NCBI RefSeq assembly: GCF_014174515.1
Contig: NZ_JACJUG010000032.1
Span: 1 to 48,731 of the forward strand
Length of the DNA stretch: 48,731 bases
Reading direction: 5' to 3'
Source: Mitsuaria sp. WAJ17
GTDB lineage: Bacteria > Pseudomonadota > Gammaproteobacteria > Burkholderiales > Burkholderiaceae_C
Part shown: piece by piece, positions 24,595-32,765 of the stretch
Layout of the letters: every line of letters starts with the position of its first letter
Position numbering within the stretch: the first letter of the stretch is position 1
Translations under genes and position numbers: made by a program
The notes under the pieces: generated by a model
What the model was told of the DNA's origin: nothing
What the model saw: the letters and a program-made list of their open reading frames with translations, nothing else
The model's database searches: none

Positions 24595-26046
24595 ATGCAA
24601 TCCTTCAGCTTCTTCTGGCACGACTACGAGACCTTCGGCCGCGTGCCGCGCCATGACCGCCCCGCCCAGTTTGCCGGCATCCGCACCGATGCCGAGCTCA
24701 ACGAGATCGGCGAGCCCCTGGCGCTCTACTGCCAGCCTTCACCGGACTACCTGCCCGATCCTGAGTCCTGCCTGCTCACCGGCATCCTGCCCCAGCAGTG
24801 CCAGCTCGAGGGCGTGCCGGAGCGCGAGTTCGCCGCGCGCATCGAAGCCGCGCTGGCCCAGCCCGGTACGGTGGGCGTGGGCTACAACACGCTGCGCTTC
24901 GACGACGAGGTCACCCGCTTCCTCTTCTGGCGCAACCTCATCGACCCCTATGCCCGCGAGTGGCAGAACGACTGCGGCCGCTGGGACCTGCTGGACGTGC
25001 TGCGCTGCACCTTCGCGCTGCGCCCCGAGGGCATCGAGTGGCCGCGCCATGAAGACGGCCGGGTGTCCTTCAAGCTGGAGGACCTCAGCCGCGCCAACGG
25101 CTTGGCCCACGAGCAGGCCCACGACGCCGTGTCCGATGTCCGTGCGACCATCGCCCTGGCCCGCCTGGTGCGCCAGAAGCAGCCGCGGCTTTTCGACTTC
25201 TGCCTGAAGCTACGCAAGAAGGAGGCCGTCTGGGCCGAGATTGGCGTGAACAGGCCCTTCTGGCACATCTCCGGCATGTATGGCGTGGAGCGCGGCTGCC
25301 TGGCCCTGGTGTGGCCGCTGGCCGCCCACCCGACCAACAAGAACGAGCTGATCGTCTGGGACCTGGCCCATGACCCATCCGAGCTTTTCGCGCTGGATGC
25401 CGAGACCCTGCGCGCACGCCTGTTCTCCCGTCAGTCCGAGCTGCCCGAGGGGCAGGTGCGCCTGCCCATCAAGACCATCCACGTCAACAAGTCGCCCGTC
25501 GTCATCGGCCATCTGGCCACCGTCAGCGATGCCGTCGCCCAGCGCTGGGGTCTGGACAAGACGCAGGCTCTGGTCCATGCACAGCTCCTGGCCGAAAAGG
25601 GCGCCTCGCTGGCGGGGCTGTGGTCGCGGGTCTACCAGCGCGAGCCCCTGCCGCCCCTGGACGTTGACGAAGACCTCTACGGCGGCTTCATTGGCAACGA
25701 GGACCGCCGCCAGTTGCAGCGCCTGCGCACCCTGGACGGCGCGGCTCTGGCCGAGCGCGTGGCCGCGGGCCGCATCGCCTTCGAGGACGGGCGGCTGGAG
25801 GAGCTGCTGTTCCGCTACCGCGCCCGCAACTTTCCCGCAAGCCTCGGCGAGGCCGAGCAGGCGCGCTGGCAGCAGCATTGCGTGGCCCGGCTGCATGGAG
25901 GCGAGGGCGGCGCCCTGAGCCTCAGTGCCTTCTTCGAGCGCATCGATGCCCTGGGAGAGCAGGCCGACCATGCCGAGGACGAGCGCAGCCAGGACATCCT
26001 CGGGGCTCTGTACGACTACGCCGAGTCCATCGCGCCACCGCTGTGA
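24595..26046 (+). CDS. sbcB: Exodeoxyribonuclease I
   Basis: The 483-residue enzyme degrades single-stranded DNA from the 3' end during mismatch repair and recombination. The DEDDh exonuclease core is FFWHDYETFG (D10, E12), the second-acid segment VGYNTLRFDDE (about 98-108) and HEQAHDAVSDVRAT (about 174-187) with the His and last Asp. The SH3-like and C-terminal helical domains follow, with KTIHVNKSPVV. The usual length is about 475. It starts with ATG 24595, 79 bases after the S9 peptidase gene; no obvious terminator separates them. A GGGTGGCGC/GCGCCCACCC hairpin lies shortly after its stop (about 26055-26080). Confidence 0.95.
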   Translation: MQSFSFFWHDYETFGRVPRHDRPAQFAGIRTDAELNEIGEPLALYCQPSPDYLPDPESCLLTGILPQQCQLEGVPEREFAARIEAALAQPGTVGVGYNTLRFDDEVTRFLFWRNLIDPYAREWQNDCGRWDLLDVLRCTFALRPEGIEWPRHEDGRVSFKLEDLSRANGLAHEQAHDAVSDVRATIALARLVRQKQPRLFDFCLKLRKKEAVWAEIGVNRPFWHISGMYGVERGCLALVWPLAAHPTNKNELIVWDLAHDPSELFALDAETLRARLFSRQSELPEGQVRLPIKTIHVNKSPVVIGHLATVSDAVAQRWGLDKTQALVHAQLLAEKGASLAGLWSRVYQREPLPPLDVDEDLYGGFIGNEDRRQLQRLRTLDGAALAERVAAGRIAFEDGRLEELLFRYRARNFPASLGEAEQARWQQHCVARLHGGEGGALSLSAFFERIDALGEQADHAEDERSQDILGALYDYAESIAPPL

Positions 26047-26054
26047 GGCCGAGC

Positions 26055-26080
26055 GGGTGGCGCCCCCGAGCGCCCACCCT
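26055..26080. other. GC hairpin between sbcB and prsT
   Basis: GGGTGGCGC and GCGCCCACCC pair with one bulge around CCCCGA. It has no T-run. It lies just after the sbcB stop and may weakly separate it from prsT. Confidence 0.3.
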
Positions 26081-26192
26081 ACCGACATGACATCCATCAA
26101 ACGACCGTTCCCCTGCGAGTGTGGGGGTGTCCCTGCTGCATTCTTTGGCGCTTGAGGGCATGATCCCGCCGCAAACCATCGGAGACATTGAC

Positions 26193-28973
26193 TTGAAACT
26201 GCGCGCCCGACGTCTGAGCCTTCCCCTGGTCCTGAGTGTGAGCCTGCTGGCTGCCTGCGGTGGCAAGAGCGAGGAGGAGTTGATGGCCTCCGCCAAGACG
26301 GCCCTGCAGCAGCAGGACGCCAAGACGGCCACCATTGAGCTGAAGAACCTCCTGCAGAAGAACCCCTCCAATCCGGAAGGCCGTTTCCTGCTGGGCAAGG
26401 CCATGCTGGACAGCGGGGAGCTGGCCAGCGCCGAGATCGAGCTGCGTCGCGCCCTGGAGTACAAGCATCCCCAGGAGCAGGTGCTGCCCCTGCTGGTCCA
26501 GGTGATGCTGAGCCAGGGCCAACTGAAGAAGGTGCTCAGCGACTACGGCAGCACCCGCCTGGCCGACAAGTCCGCCCAGGCCGCCCTGGACGCCCAACTG
26601 AGTGCCGCCGCCCTGGGTACCGGTGACAAGGAGCGCGCCCGCCAACTGGCCGATGCCGCCGTGGCCGGGGATCCGGGCTCGGAGCAGGCCAGCCTGGCCC
26701 AGGCCCGTATCCTGTCCAGCCAGCAGGCCTTCGACCAGGCCGTGCAGCGCCTGGACGAACTGCTCAAGACCCATCCCAAGTCCGTCAATGCCCTGCTGTT
26801 CAAGGCCCAGCTCCAGCTGCGCGCGATGAACCAGCCTCAGGAAGCCACCAAGACCTTCCAGCAGCTGCTTGCGCTGCGTCCCGACCAGTTCGATGCGCAC
26901 GACGCCCTGCTGAGCCTGGCCCTGGCCCGCAATGACGTCGAGGGCGCGCGTCAGCAACTGGCCACGATGAAGAAGGCCGGCGTGCCCGGCGGCCGCACTG
27001 CCCTGCTTGAGGCCAAGGTGGAGATGGCCGCCGGCAACTACAGCCGCGCCAAGGAATTGGTGCAGGCCCTGCGCCGAGCCGCGCCCGAGCACCTGGGCCT
27101 GCTGAGCATGGCCGCCATGGCCGAGGCCCGGCTGGGCAACTACAGCGAGGCCGAAGCCCTGTCGGCCAAGGCGGTGCAGCTGGCGCCGCAGTCCTCGCAG
27201 CTGCGCTACCAGCATGCCCAGGCCCTGATCAAGCTGCGCCAGCCAGCCAAGGCCCTGGTCGCCCTGAAGCCGCTGCTGGACAGCAGCAGCAAGGACAGCG
27301 AGGCCCTGGCCCTGGCCGGCCAGGCCAGCATGCTGTTGGGCGAGCAGAAACAGGCCGAGGACTTCTTCAGGCGCGCCTCGGCCCTGCATCCCGAGGACCA
27401 GCGCTACCGCGCGGCCTTGGCGATCGGCCAACTGGGCCGGGGCGGGTCTGGCGAGGCGGCGCTGAGCGAGCTCAGCAGCATTGCCGCCACCGAGAAGGGC
27501 ACCGGCGTGGATCTGGCCCTGATCAGCGCCCTGGCCGGGCGCCGCGACTACGCCGGTGCGCTCAAGGCCATCGAGGGCCTGGAGCGCAAGCAGCCGGACT
27601 CGGTGGACGTGCCCCTGCTGCGAGGCCGCGTGCAACTGGCCCAGGGCAATCTGGCCGAGGCGCGCAAGTCCTTCGAAGCCGTGCTCAAGAAGGACCCCAA
27701 GATGCTGCTGGCGGTGGGTGGCCTGGTGACCATCGACGTCAACGAGAAGAAGCCCGATCAGGCCCGCGCCCGCCTGGAAGCCTTCATCAAGGACAACCCC
27801 AAGAACTCGCAGGCCCTGCGCGCCCTGGCCGAGCTGGACGCCCAACTGGGCAAGCCGCACGAGCAGATCCTCAAGACGCTCAACGAAGCCGTGCGCGTCG
27901 ATCCCAACGACGCCATGGCCCGAGAGATGCTGCTGGACGTGCTGCTGGCCGGCCGCGACGCCAAGCTCGCGCTCAGCACCGCGCAGGCCGCCGTGGCCGC
28001 CATCCCCAACAACATCGAGCTGCTGGAGCGCATGGCACGAGCCCAGCTCGCGGCCGGTGAGAACGGCCAGGCCCTGAGCACCTTCGGCAAGATCACCTCG
28101 CTGATGCCGGAATCCGGCGTGGGCCAGCTGGGGACGGCTGGTGTGCTGATCATCAACAAGGACTACCAGGCGGCACAGCGCGAGCTGAAGAAGCTGCTGG
28201 ACGTGAAGCCGGATGACCTGCAGGGTCGTGCGATGGCCATCCAGGTGGAGCTGCAACTGAAGCGTCCCCAGGAGGCCCTGACCCTGGCCAAGGACCTCCA
28301 GACCCGCCATCCCAAGGCAGCGGCGGGCTACCTGGCAGAGGGCGTTGTTCAGCAGGAACTCGGAGCAACCGAGCCTGCCCTGGCCGCCATGCGCAAGGCC
28401 CTGACCCTGGATCGCCCGGGCGAGGCCCCGTTGCGCCTACATGCGCTGCTGCGCAAGGTCCGCCGTACCGCCGAGTCCGACAGCTTTGCCGAAGGCTGGC
28501 TCAAGGCCCATCCCGAGGACACCACCTTCGCCCTCTACCTCGCTGACCTCGCCCTGGCCAGCGGAGACTACCCCGGCGCCGAGAAGCACTACCGCGCCCT
28601 GCTGGAAAAACGCCAGGACCTGGTCGGCGCCCTGAACAACATGGCTTGGCTGCTGAGCGTGCAGAAGAAGCCCGGCGCCCTGGACTATGCGCAGAAGGCC
28701 CTGGCCCTGGCGCCCGAGCAGCCCGCCGTGATGGACACCTATGCCAGCGCCCTGGCCGCCGAAGGGCAGGCCAAGAAGGCCCTGGAGGTTCAGCGCCAGG
28801 TTGTCCAGCTCTCGCCCGAGGTGCCCACCTACCGCCTGGCCCTGGCCCGCTACCTGCTGGGTGCCGGCGAAAAGTCTGCCGCCCGCCAGGAGCTGCAGCA
28901 GCTGAGCAAGCTGGGCAAGAGCTTTGCGCAGCAGGACGAGGTCAACAAGCTGCTGGCGGAGGCCAATCGCTGA
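26193..28973 (+). CDS. prsT: XrtA/PEP-CTERM system TPR-repeat lipoprotein PrsT
   Basis: I read the start as the TTG at 26193 with GGAGA seven bases upstream. That gives 926 residues and a lipoprotein signal: KLRARR, a hydrophobic core and the lipobox LLAAC with C22. ATG 26160 is possible but adds an uncharged lead. The mature protein is almost wholly tetratricopeptide-like helices (repeats such as NYSEAEALSAKAVQLAPQSS and NLAEARKSFEAVLKKDPKML) to the end. Length, lipobox and repeat pattern match the PrsT family, an outer-membrane-linked lipoprotein of loci that make exopolysaccharide and export PEP-CTERM proteins through exosortase A. The other genes of that system are absent here, so this is an orphan or distant copy. 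Confidence 0.85.
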   Translation: MKLRARRLSLPLVLSVSLLAACGGKSEEELMASAKTALQQQDAKTATIELKNLLQKNPSNPEGRFLLGKAMLDSGELASAEIELRRALEYKHPQEQVLPLLVQVMLSQGQLKKVLSDYGSTRLADKSAQAALDAQLSAAALGTGDKERARQLADAAVAGDPGSEQASLAQARILSSQQAFDQAVQRLDELLKTHPKSVNALLFKAQLQLRAMNQPQEATKTFQQLLALRPDQFDAHDALLSLALARNDVEGARQQLATMKKAGVPGGRTALLEAKVEMAAGNYSRAKELVQALRRAAPEHLGLLSMAAMAEARLGNYSEAEALSAKAVQLAPQSSQLRYQHAQALIKLRQPAKALVALKPLLDSSSKDSEALALAGQASMLLGEQKQAEDFFRRASALHPEDQRYRAALAIGQLGRGGSGEAALSELSSIAATEKGTGVDLALISALAGRRDYAGALKAIEGLERKQPDSVDVPLLRGRVQLAQGNLAEARKSFEAVLKKDPKMLLAVGGLVTIDVNEKKPDQARARLEAFIKDNPKNSQALRALAELDAQLGKPHEQILKTLNEAVRVDPNDAMAREMLLDVLLAGRDAKLALSTAQAAVAAIPNNIELLERMARAQLAAGENGQALSTFGKITSLMPESGVGQLGTAGVLIINKDYQAAQRELKKLLDVKPDDLQGRAMAIQVELQLKRPQEALTLAKDLQTRHPKAAAGYLAEGVVQQELGATEPALAAMRKALTLDRPGEAPLRLHALLRKVRRTAESDSFAEGWLKAHPEDTTFALYLADLALASGDYPGAEKHYRALLEKRQDLVGALNNMAWLLSVQKKPGALDYAQKALALAPEQPAVMDTYASALAAEGQAKKALEVQRQVVQLSPEVPTYRLALARYLLGAGEKSAARQELQQLSKLGKSFAQQDEVNKLLAEANR

Positions 28974-29082
28974 GCTGCACGAGCGCTAGGGCGCCGCAGG
29001 CGCCCAGCGTCATGCCGTGCCCGCGGCCGCAAGGTCGCGCCCCAGGTCCACTCCGGGACGGCGGGGCCTTTGCCGGTCGAGA

Positions 29083-29125
29083 ACCCGTTTCACAACCCCC
29101 CGTTTCCCAACCCCCGTTTCCCAAC
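29083..29125 (+). repeat. Three tandem near-copies of CCCGTTTCCCAAC
   Basis: CCCGTTTCACAAC, CCCGTTTCCCAAC and CCCGTTTCCCAAC follow each other at a period of 14-15 bases. They sit in the leader of the small secreted-protein gene, ending just before its ribosome-binding site (CGAGGA). Slippage duplication is the likely origin; a regulatory role is not shown. Confidence 0.6.
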
Positions 29126-29139
29126 TCAAACGAGGACCG

Positions 29140-29559
29140 ATGAAGTTCGCCAACCTTGCCCTGAGCCTCAGCCTGCTGTCCCTGCCAGCCTTCAGCGGCG
29201 AGCTTCCGGACGCCACCGTCGCCAAGATTCTCGGTCTGACCTCGGTGACGCACACCGTTCGATCCATTTCTGCCTACGGGCACAAGGCGACGGACGTGAC
29301 CTACCAGGACGCCCAGGGCAAGGAGCTGGTGACGCTGCGCCTGGCGCCCGCAGAGCAGTTCGCGATGTGGAAGTCCGTGACCGGCATCCAGATGCAGCCG
29401 TTCCCCGCGCTGGGCGGTGATGCGTTCCAGTACAAGGAATTCCGGAGCGTCTGCGCCAAGTCCGGCGCCAGTGCCGTCTGCGCGACACCGGACTTCCTGA
29501 ACAAGTCCAAGCCCATCAGTGATGCGCAGCTGGCGGAGTTGATCAAGGCGGCATTCTGA
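29140..29559 (+). CDS. Small secreted protein of unknown function
   Basis: The 139-residue protein begins MKFANLALSLSLLSLPAFSG, a typical signal peptide cut near AFS-GE. The mature part of about 120 residues is mixed alpha/beta, with ITDV-like strands (ATDVTYQDAQGKELVTLRL), a pair of cysteines in RSVCAKSGASAVCAT that could form a disulfide, and a short C-terminal helix. I do not recognise the family. CGAGGA, about four to nine bases before ATG 29140, is its ribosome-binding site. It lies 166 bases after prsT on the same strand, so a periplasmic or envelope role near PrsT is possible but not shown. Confidence 0.75.
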   Translation: MKFANLALSLSLLSLPAFSGELPDATVAKILGLTSVTHTVRSISAYGHKATDVTYQDAQGKELVTLRLAPAEQFAMWKSVTGIQMQPFPALGGDAFQYKEFRSVCAKSGASAVCATPDFLNKSKPISDAQLAELIKAAF

Positions 29560-29966
29560 TCCCCCGCGGCCGTCACGGGGCGGCGGCCGGCCTCGCCTGC
29601 ATCCTCCCCTGATCCACGAGGCCTTGCTGGCAGTCGGGGGGGGGGGCGCCACTGACGGCAATCTGGCGCCGCAGCCCCTCGGGGCGCCGCCGATGGGCAG
29701 GGGGGCGATCTCAACGCCTCAGGCAAGACCTGCCCCCTTCGCGATGCTTCCCGCATGCACCCGGCCTTGCCGGTGCCAGCGCCGCACACGCCCGCGCGAC
29801 GCCCGTGATCGGCCTCGCCCCTCTCAGGCAGTCACAGCACGGCCGACCAAGCCACTCAGGACGCGCGTCCGGCGTCGCTTGCGCAGGCCCTCGCGCAAGG
29901 GCCGAGGATCCGGCTCTGCCCTTCCTCCGGGCATGCCGGCTGGGATCGACCTAAGGCCGTAGGGGG
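29560..29966. other. 407-base intergenic region with a G11 tract
   Basis: No gene is supported here. It holds a run of 11 G (29636-29646), a shorter G6 run, a truncated copy of the dispersed motif (GGCAAGACCTGCCCCC, 29722-29737), and the inverted repeat GGCCCT-CGCGCA-AGGGCC (29888-29905), which could weakly terminate feoB transcripts but has no T-run. An open frame on the minus strand overlaps the feoB end in another register and looks like a shadow. Confidence 0.7.
29636..29646 (+). repeat. Homopolymeric tract of 11 G
   Basis: Eleven consecutive G lie about 77 bases after the small secreted-protein gene. Its length makes it prone to slippage in replication and to sequencing error. It lies outside any called gene. 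Confidence 0.85.
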
Positions 29967-31838
29967 TCACCCCAGGCACCACCTGCTGACATGGAAGGTG
30001 ATGTAGGACGCTAGGTACGCCAGCCCGAACAGATAGCCCACCATGATCAGCGGGATCTTCATCCCGCCCGTCTCGCGACGCACGGCCGCCAGGGTGGCCA
30101 CGCACTGCGGGGCGAAGACGAACCAGGCCAGCAGGGAGAAGGCCGTGGGCAGGCCCCAGCTCTGGGCGATCAGCGGGGCCAGGGCTTGCGCGGTGTCTTC
30201 GCCGGTGGCGGCCAGGGCGTAGACGGTGCCCAGGGCGCTGATGGCGATCTCGCGGGCGGCGAGCCCAGGCACCAGGGCCAGGCTGATCTGCCAGTTGAAG
30301 CCGATGGGCTCGAAGAGCACGGCCAGGCCGCGACCCAGCATGCCGGCAAAGCTGTACTGGATGGCCGGGCCCGTGGCGCCTTCAGGCGGGCCGGGGAAGC
30401 TGGCCAGCAGCCACAGCAGCAGGGTCAGGACCAGAATGATGCCGCCCACGCGCCGCAGGAAAATCACCGCCCGCTGCCACAGGCCGATGGCGATATTGCG
30501 CGGATGCGGCCAGTGGTAGCTGGGCAGTTCCATCATCAGCGGGCGCGTTTGCTGGCCGCTGGTGAAGCGCTTGAGCACCCAGGCCACGGCCATGGCGCCG
30601 ACGATGCCGGCCAGGTACAGCGCGAAGAGCACCAGGCCCTGCAGTTGGATGCCACCCCACAGCTGGCGCTGCGGCACGAAGGCCCCGATCAGCAGCGCAT
30701 AGACAGGCAGGCGCGCCGAGCAGGTCATCATGGGGGCGATCAGGATGGTCACCAGGCGGTCGCGCGGGTTGGCGATGGAGCGCGTGGCCATGATGCCCGG
30801 AATGGCGCAGGCAAAGCTGGACAGCAGCGGTATGAAGCTGCGGCCCGACAACCCCACGCTGCCCATGATGCGGTCCAGCAGGAAGGCAGCACGGGGCAGG
30901 TAACCGGACTCCTCCAGCACCAGGATGAAGAAGAACAGGATCAGGATCTGGGGCAGGAAGACCAGCACGCCGCCCACGCCTGCGATCAGGCCGTCCACCA
31001 CGAGGCTGCGCAGCCAGCCCTCGGGCATCAGGCCGCCCACCTCGGTGCCCAGCCAGGCAATGGCGGCCTCGATCAGGTCCTTGGGTGGCTCGGCCCAGCT
31101 GAACACGGCCTGGAACAAAAAGAACAGCAGCACCGCCAGCAGCACCGGGCCCAGGACAGGGTGCAGCACGAAGCGATCCAGTTGGTCGCTGGGCAGCTCG
31201 GGTGTCTGCTGGTCCAGCCCCAGCTCATGAAGCAGTGCATTGACGCGAGCCTGGTCCTGCGGATCGGTGCTGGGCTCGCCCTGGGCCGGCACGGCCGGCC
31301 AGTGTTCGCGCTGGCCCAGCATGGCGCGGAGCTCGTCCAGCCCTTCGCCCTTGGTGGCCACGGTGCGCACCACGGGCACGCCCAGGGCGCGGGACATCTT
31401 CTCGGTGTCGATGTGCAGGCCGCGTTTGGCGGCCAGATCGGCCATGTTGAGCGCGACGACGCAAGGCAGGCCCATGCGCTGCACGGCCAGCACGAGGCGC
31501 AGGTTGCGGCGCAGATTGGTGGCGTCCAGCACGCACACGACCAGGTCGGGGCGTTTCTCTCCGATGGCCCGGCCGGCCAGCACATCGCAGGTGACGCGCT
31601 CGTCCGGCGAGCGCGGATAGAGGCTGTACGTACCCGGCAGGTCCAGCAGGCGCAGGCTCTTGCCCTGGGGTGTCTGGACCCGGCCTTCCTTGCGCTCGAC
31701 GGTCACGCCGGCGTAGTTGGCCACCTTCTGGCGGCTGCCGGTCAGGCGGTTGAAGAGGGCGGTCTTGCCGCAGTTCGGATTACCGACCAGGGCCAGCAGC
31801 GGGCCGGCCGGATGCAGATGGATGACGGCTTCGTTCAT
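29967..31838 (-). CDS. feoB: Ferrous iron transporter FeoB
   Basis: The 623-residue inner-membrane protein imports Fe2+. The cytosolic GTPase domain has G1 LVGNPNCGKTALFNRLTG (about 16-33), G3 LLDLPGTYSLYP (about 63-74) and G4 VVALNMADLA. It is followed by about eight to ten membrane segments with Gate motifs: SFACAIPGIMATR and MMTCSARLPVYALLIGAF contain the conserved cysteines and arginine of FeoB pores, repeated in part near the end (GLAAREIAISALGTVYA). It lacks the C-terminal extension of E. coli FeoB (773 residues), which is normal for short FeoBs. It follows feoA by 70 bases, presumably in one Fur-controlled operon. ATG 31836-31838 begins MNEAVIHLHP. Confidence 0.95.
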   Translation of the reverse strand: MNEAVIHLHPAGPLLALVGNPNCGKTALFNRLTGSRQKVANYAGVTVERKEGRVQTPQGKSLRLLDLPGTYSLYPRSPDERVTCDVLAGRAIGEKRPDLVVCVLDATNLRRNLRLVLAVQRMGLPCVVALNMADLAAKRGLHIDTEKMSRALGVPVVRTVATKGEGLDELRAMLGQREHWPAVPAQGEPSTDPQDQARVNALLHELGLDQQTPELPSDQLDRFVLHPVLGPVLLAVLLFFLFQAVFSWAEPPKDLIEAAIAWLGTEVGGLMPEGWLRSLVVDGLIAGVGGVLVFLPQILILFFFILVLEESGYLPRAAFLLDRIMGSVGLSGRSFIPLLSSFACAIPGIMATRSIANPRDRLVTILIAPMMTCSARLPVYALLIGAFVPQRQLWGGIQLQGLVLFALYLAGIVGAMAVAWVLKRFTSGQQTRPLMMELPSYHWPHPRNIAIGLWQRAVIFLRRVGGIILVLTLLLWLLASFPGPPEGATGPAIQYSFAGMLGRGLAVLFEPIGFNWQISLALVPGLAAREIAISALGTVYALAATGEDTAQALAPLIAQSWGLPTAFSLLAWFVFAPQCVATLAAVRRETGGMKIPLIMVGYLFGLAYLASYITFHVSRWCLG

Positions 31839-31908
31839 GGGAGCGACTGTGGCCCTGCGTGCGGTCCCGCCGGGCGGGAAAGAGCCCCTTGGGGCGACCG
31901 TGCTCCGC

Positions 31909-32217
31909 TCATGCCAGGGCCTGCTGGCCCAAGGCTGGCGTGCTCGTCAGTTCGGGAAGCTCGTGGGGCAGGGCCAGCTCGATGCAGTCGGCCTCGGCGC
32001 GGCGCAGGGCGAAGGTGGATTGGCCGATGCGCACGACCAGCGGGTCGGCGCCGGGCAGGCCCTTGGCGATCACGCAGACGTGCTCGCCGCTGACGAAGCC
32101 GATCTCCTCCAGCCATTGCGGCCATTCCGGCGCATGGGCCGGCGCATGCAGGGACTTGACCCGGTGGGCCTGGCCGATGCTGGCCTGGGCCAGCGTGAAG
32201 GACGGAGCTGCAATCAT
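31909..32217 (-). CDS. feoA: FeoA-domain protein
   Basis: The 102-residue protein contains the SH3-like FeoA domain: LEEIGFVSGEHVCVIAKGLPGADPLVVRIG and STFALRRAEADCIEL are the family's beta-strands. FeoA is a small cytosolic partner that supports FeoB-mediated Fe2+ uptake. I chose the ATG at 32215-32217. The other in-frame ATG (32257-32259) overlaps a TAGAAT hexamer on the minus strand, which, if it is the -10, would place that codon before the transcript starts. Neither ATG has a strong ribosome-binding site. The Fur-like dyad upstream and the 70-base gap to feoB suggest iron-repressed feoAB. Confidence 0.85.
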   Translation of the reverse strand: MIAAPSFTLAQASIGQAHRVKSLHAPAHAPEWPQWLEEIGFVSGEHVCVIAKGLPGADPLVVRIGQSTFALRRAEADCIELALPHELPELTSTPALGQQALA

Positions 32218-32257
32218 GGTGTCTGCCGCGAGCGAGGCTCTGGAAGAGGATGATGAC

Positions 32258-32263
32258 ATTCTA
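32258..32263 (-). promoter_or_regulatory. Candidate -10 element of feoA
   Basis: TAGAAT on the minus strand lies 40 bases upstream of the chosen feoA start and directly downstream of the Fur-like dyad. The -35 region is poor, as is common when an activator or repressor site overlaps. Confidence 0.45.
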
Positions 32264-32282
32264 AATGAGAAAGAATCGCATT
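32264..32282. promoter_or_regulatory. Fur-box-like dyad upstream of feoAB
   Basis: The 19-base AATGAGAAAGAATCGCATT has mirror symmetry (AATGnGA...TCnCATT) and matches TGAGAAA-G-AATCGCA to the 7-1-7 Fur consensus in about 9 of 14 positions. It abuts the candidate -10 of feoA, where a Fe2+-Fur dimer would block transcription. This rests on sequence resemblance only. Confidence 0.55.
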
Positions 32283-32640
32283 TAGTGAGGCAGGCTTGAG
32301 CCAGCGCAAGACCGGCGCGTGAATTTTGTGGGGGCCTTCCCCCAGACAGGCGCGGGCGGCGTCGCTTGGGCGGCAGCGGGCAGGGCCGGCCGAAGAGGGC
32401 GGCGGCTGTTGCGATGGCTCGGCATGCTCGGCCCTGGGCGCCTGGCCCATCAAGAAGGGCCGCCCAGGCGGCCGTCTCAATACGCTGACGCACCCCTGGG
32501 CGTCTGAGGGGCGCAAGCACCGGGCTGGCCCGGGGTTTGCTCAGGACTTGCGAGACGGCCCCGACCCGCCACCCTTTTGTCTTTTGGCCCCGCAAAATCG
32601 GCCGCGCAAACGTTTAGCGTTTTCCTGATTCGCCGATACA
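32283..32640. other. Intergenic region between feoA and the nucleoside operon
   Basis: No gene is supported. Two stem-loops occur: TGGGGG-CCTT-CCCCCA (32329-32344) and a bulged hairpin, CCTGGGC plus GGCCC paired to GGGCC plus GCCCAGG (32433-32468). Neither has a T-run. Short open frames here are composed of high-GC codons and have no family look. Confidence 0.6.
32433..32468. other. Interrupted hairpin in the feoA-bmp spacer
   Basis: CCTGGGC (32433-32439) pairs with GCCCAGG (32462-32468) and GGCCC (32444-32448) with GGGCC (32457-32461); a four-base bulge lies on the left and the loop is ATCAAGAA. Function unknown. Confidence 0.35.
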
Positions 32641-32657
32641 CTCCCGCTTTCTAGAAT
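32634..32657 (+). promoter_or_regulatory. Candidate promoter of the nucleoside uptake operon
   Basis: TAGAAT at 32652-32657 with a weak -35 (TTCGCC, 17-base spacing) lies about 110 bases upstream of the binding-protein gene. The -10 is good and the -35 poor, so an activator may be needed or the call may be wrong. Confidence 0.4.
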
Positions 32658-32765
32658 GCGCTGGCGTTGCCGCTGTGGCAGCGCCGGGGCGGGTTGCGCG
32701 GCGGGGGCCGCCGGCCGGCCGTCATCCTGTCTGTTGTCTGATCTGTCGAGATGGAATTGCCCACC

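Noticed and set aside
26120..26175. Possible sigma-54 promoter before prsT (TTTGGCGCTTGAGGGCATG)
   Set aside because: The GG and GC pairs are one base off the required spacing, although PrsT systems are sometimes sigma-54 controlled.
26097..28310. 737-residue open frame antisense to prsT
   Set aside because: Leu/Gln/Gly-rich repeats mirror the TPR coding strand; PrsT has signal peptide and lipobox.
29824..30105. 93-residue minus-strand frame overlapping the feoB end
   Set aside because: It is Arg/Pro-rich and shares bases with feoB in another register, with no ribosome-binding site or family resemblance.
30186..32093. 635-residue open frame antisense to feoB and feoA
   Set aside because: It is His/Gln-rich with no motif; it mirrors the membrane segments of FeoB.
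32218..32259. ATG 32257-32259 as start of feoA
   Set aside because: It overlaps the candidate -10 element and adds a Ser-rich lead not seen in FeoA proteins.
32751..32765. ATG 32751 as start of the BMP protein
   Set aside because: It would add MELPT ahead of a complete signal peptide that begins at 32766; the context does not favour it, though it is not excluded.
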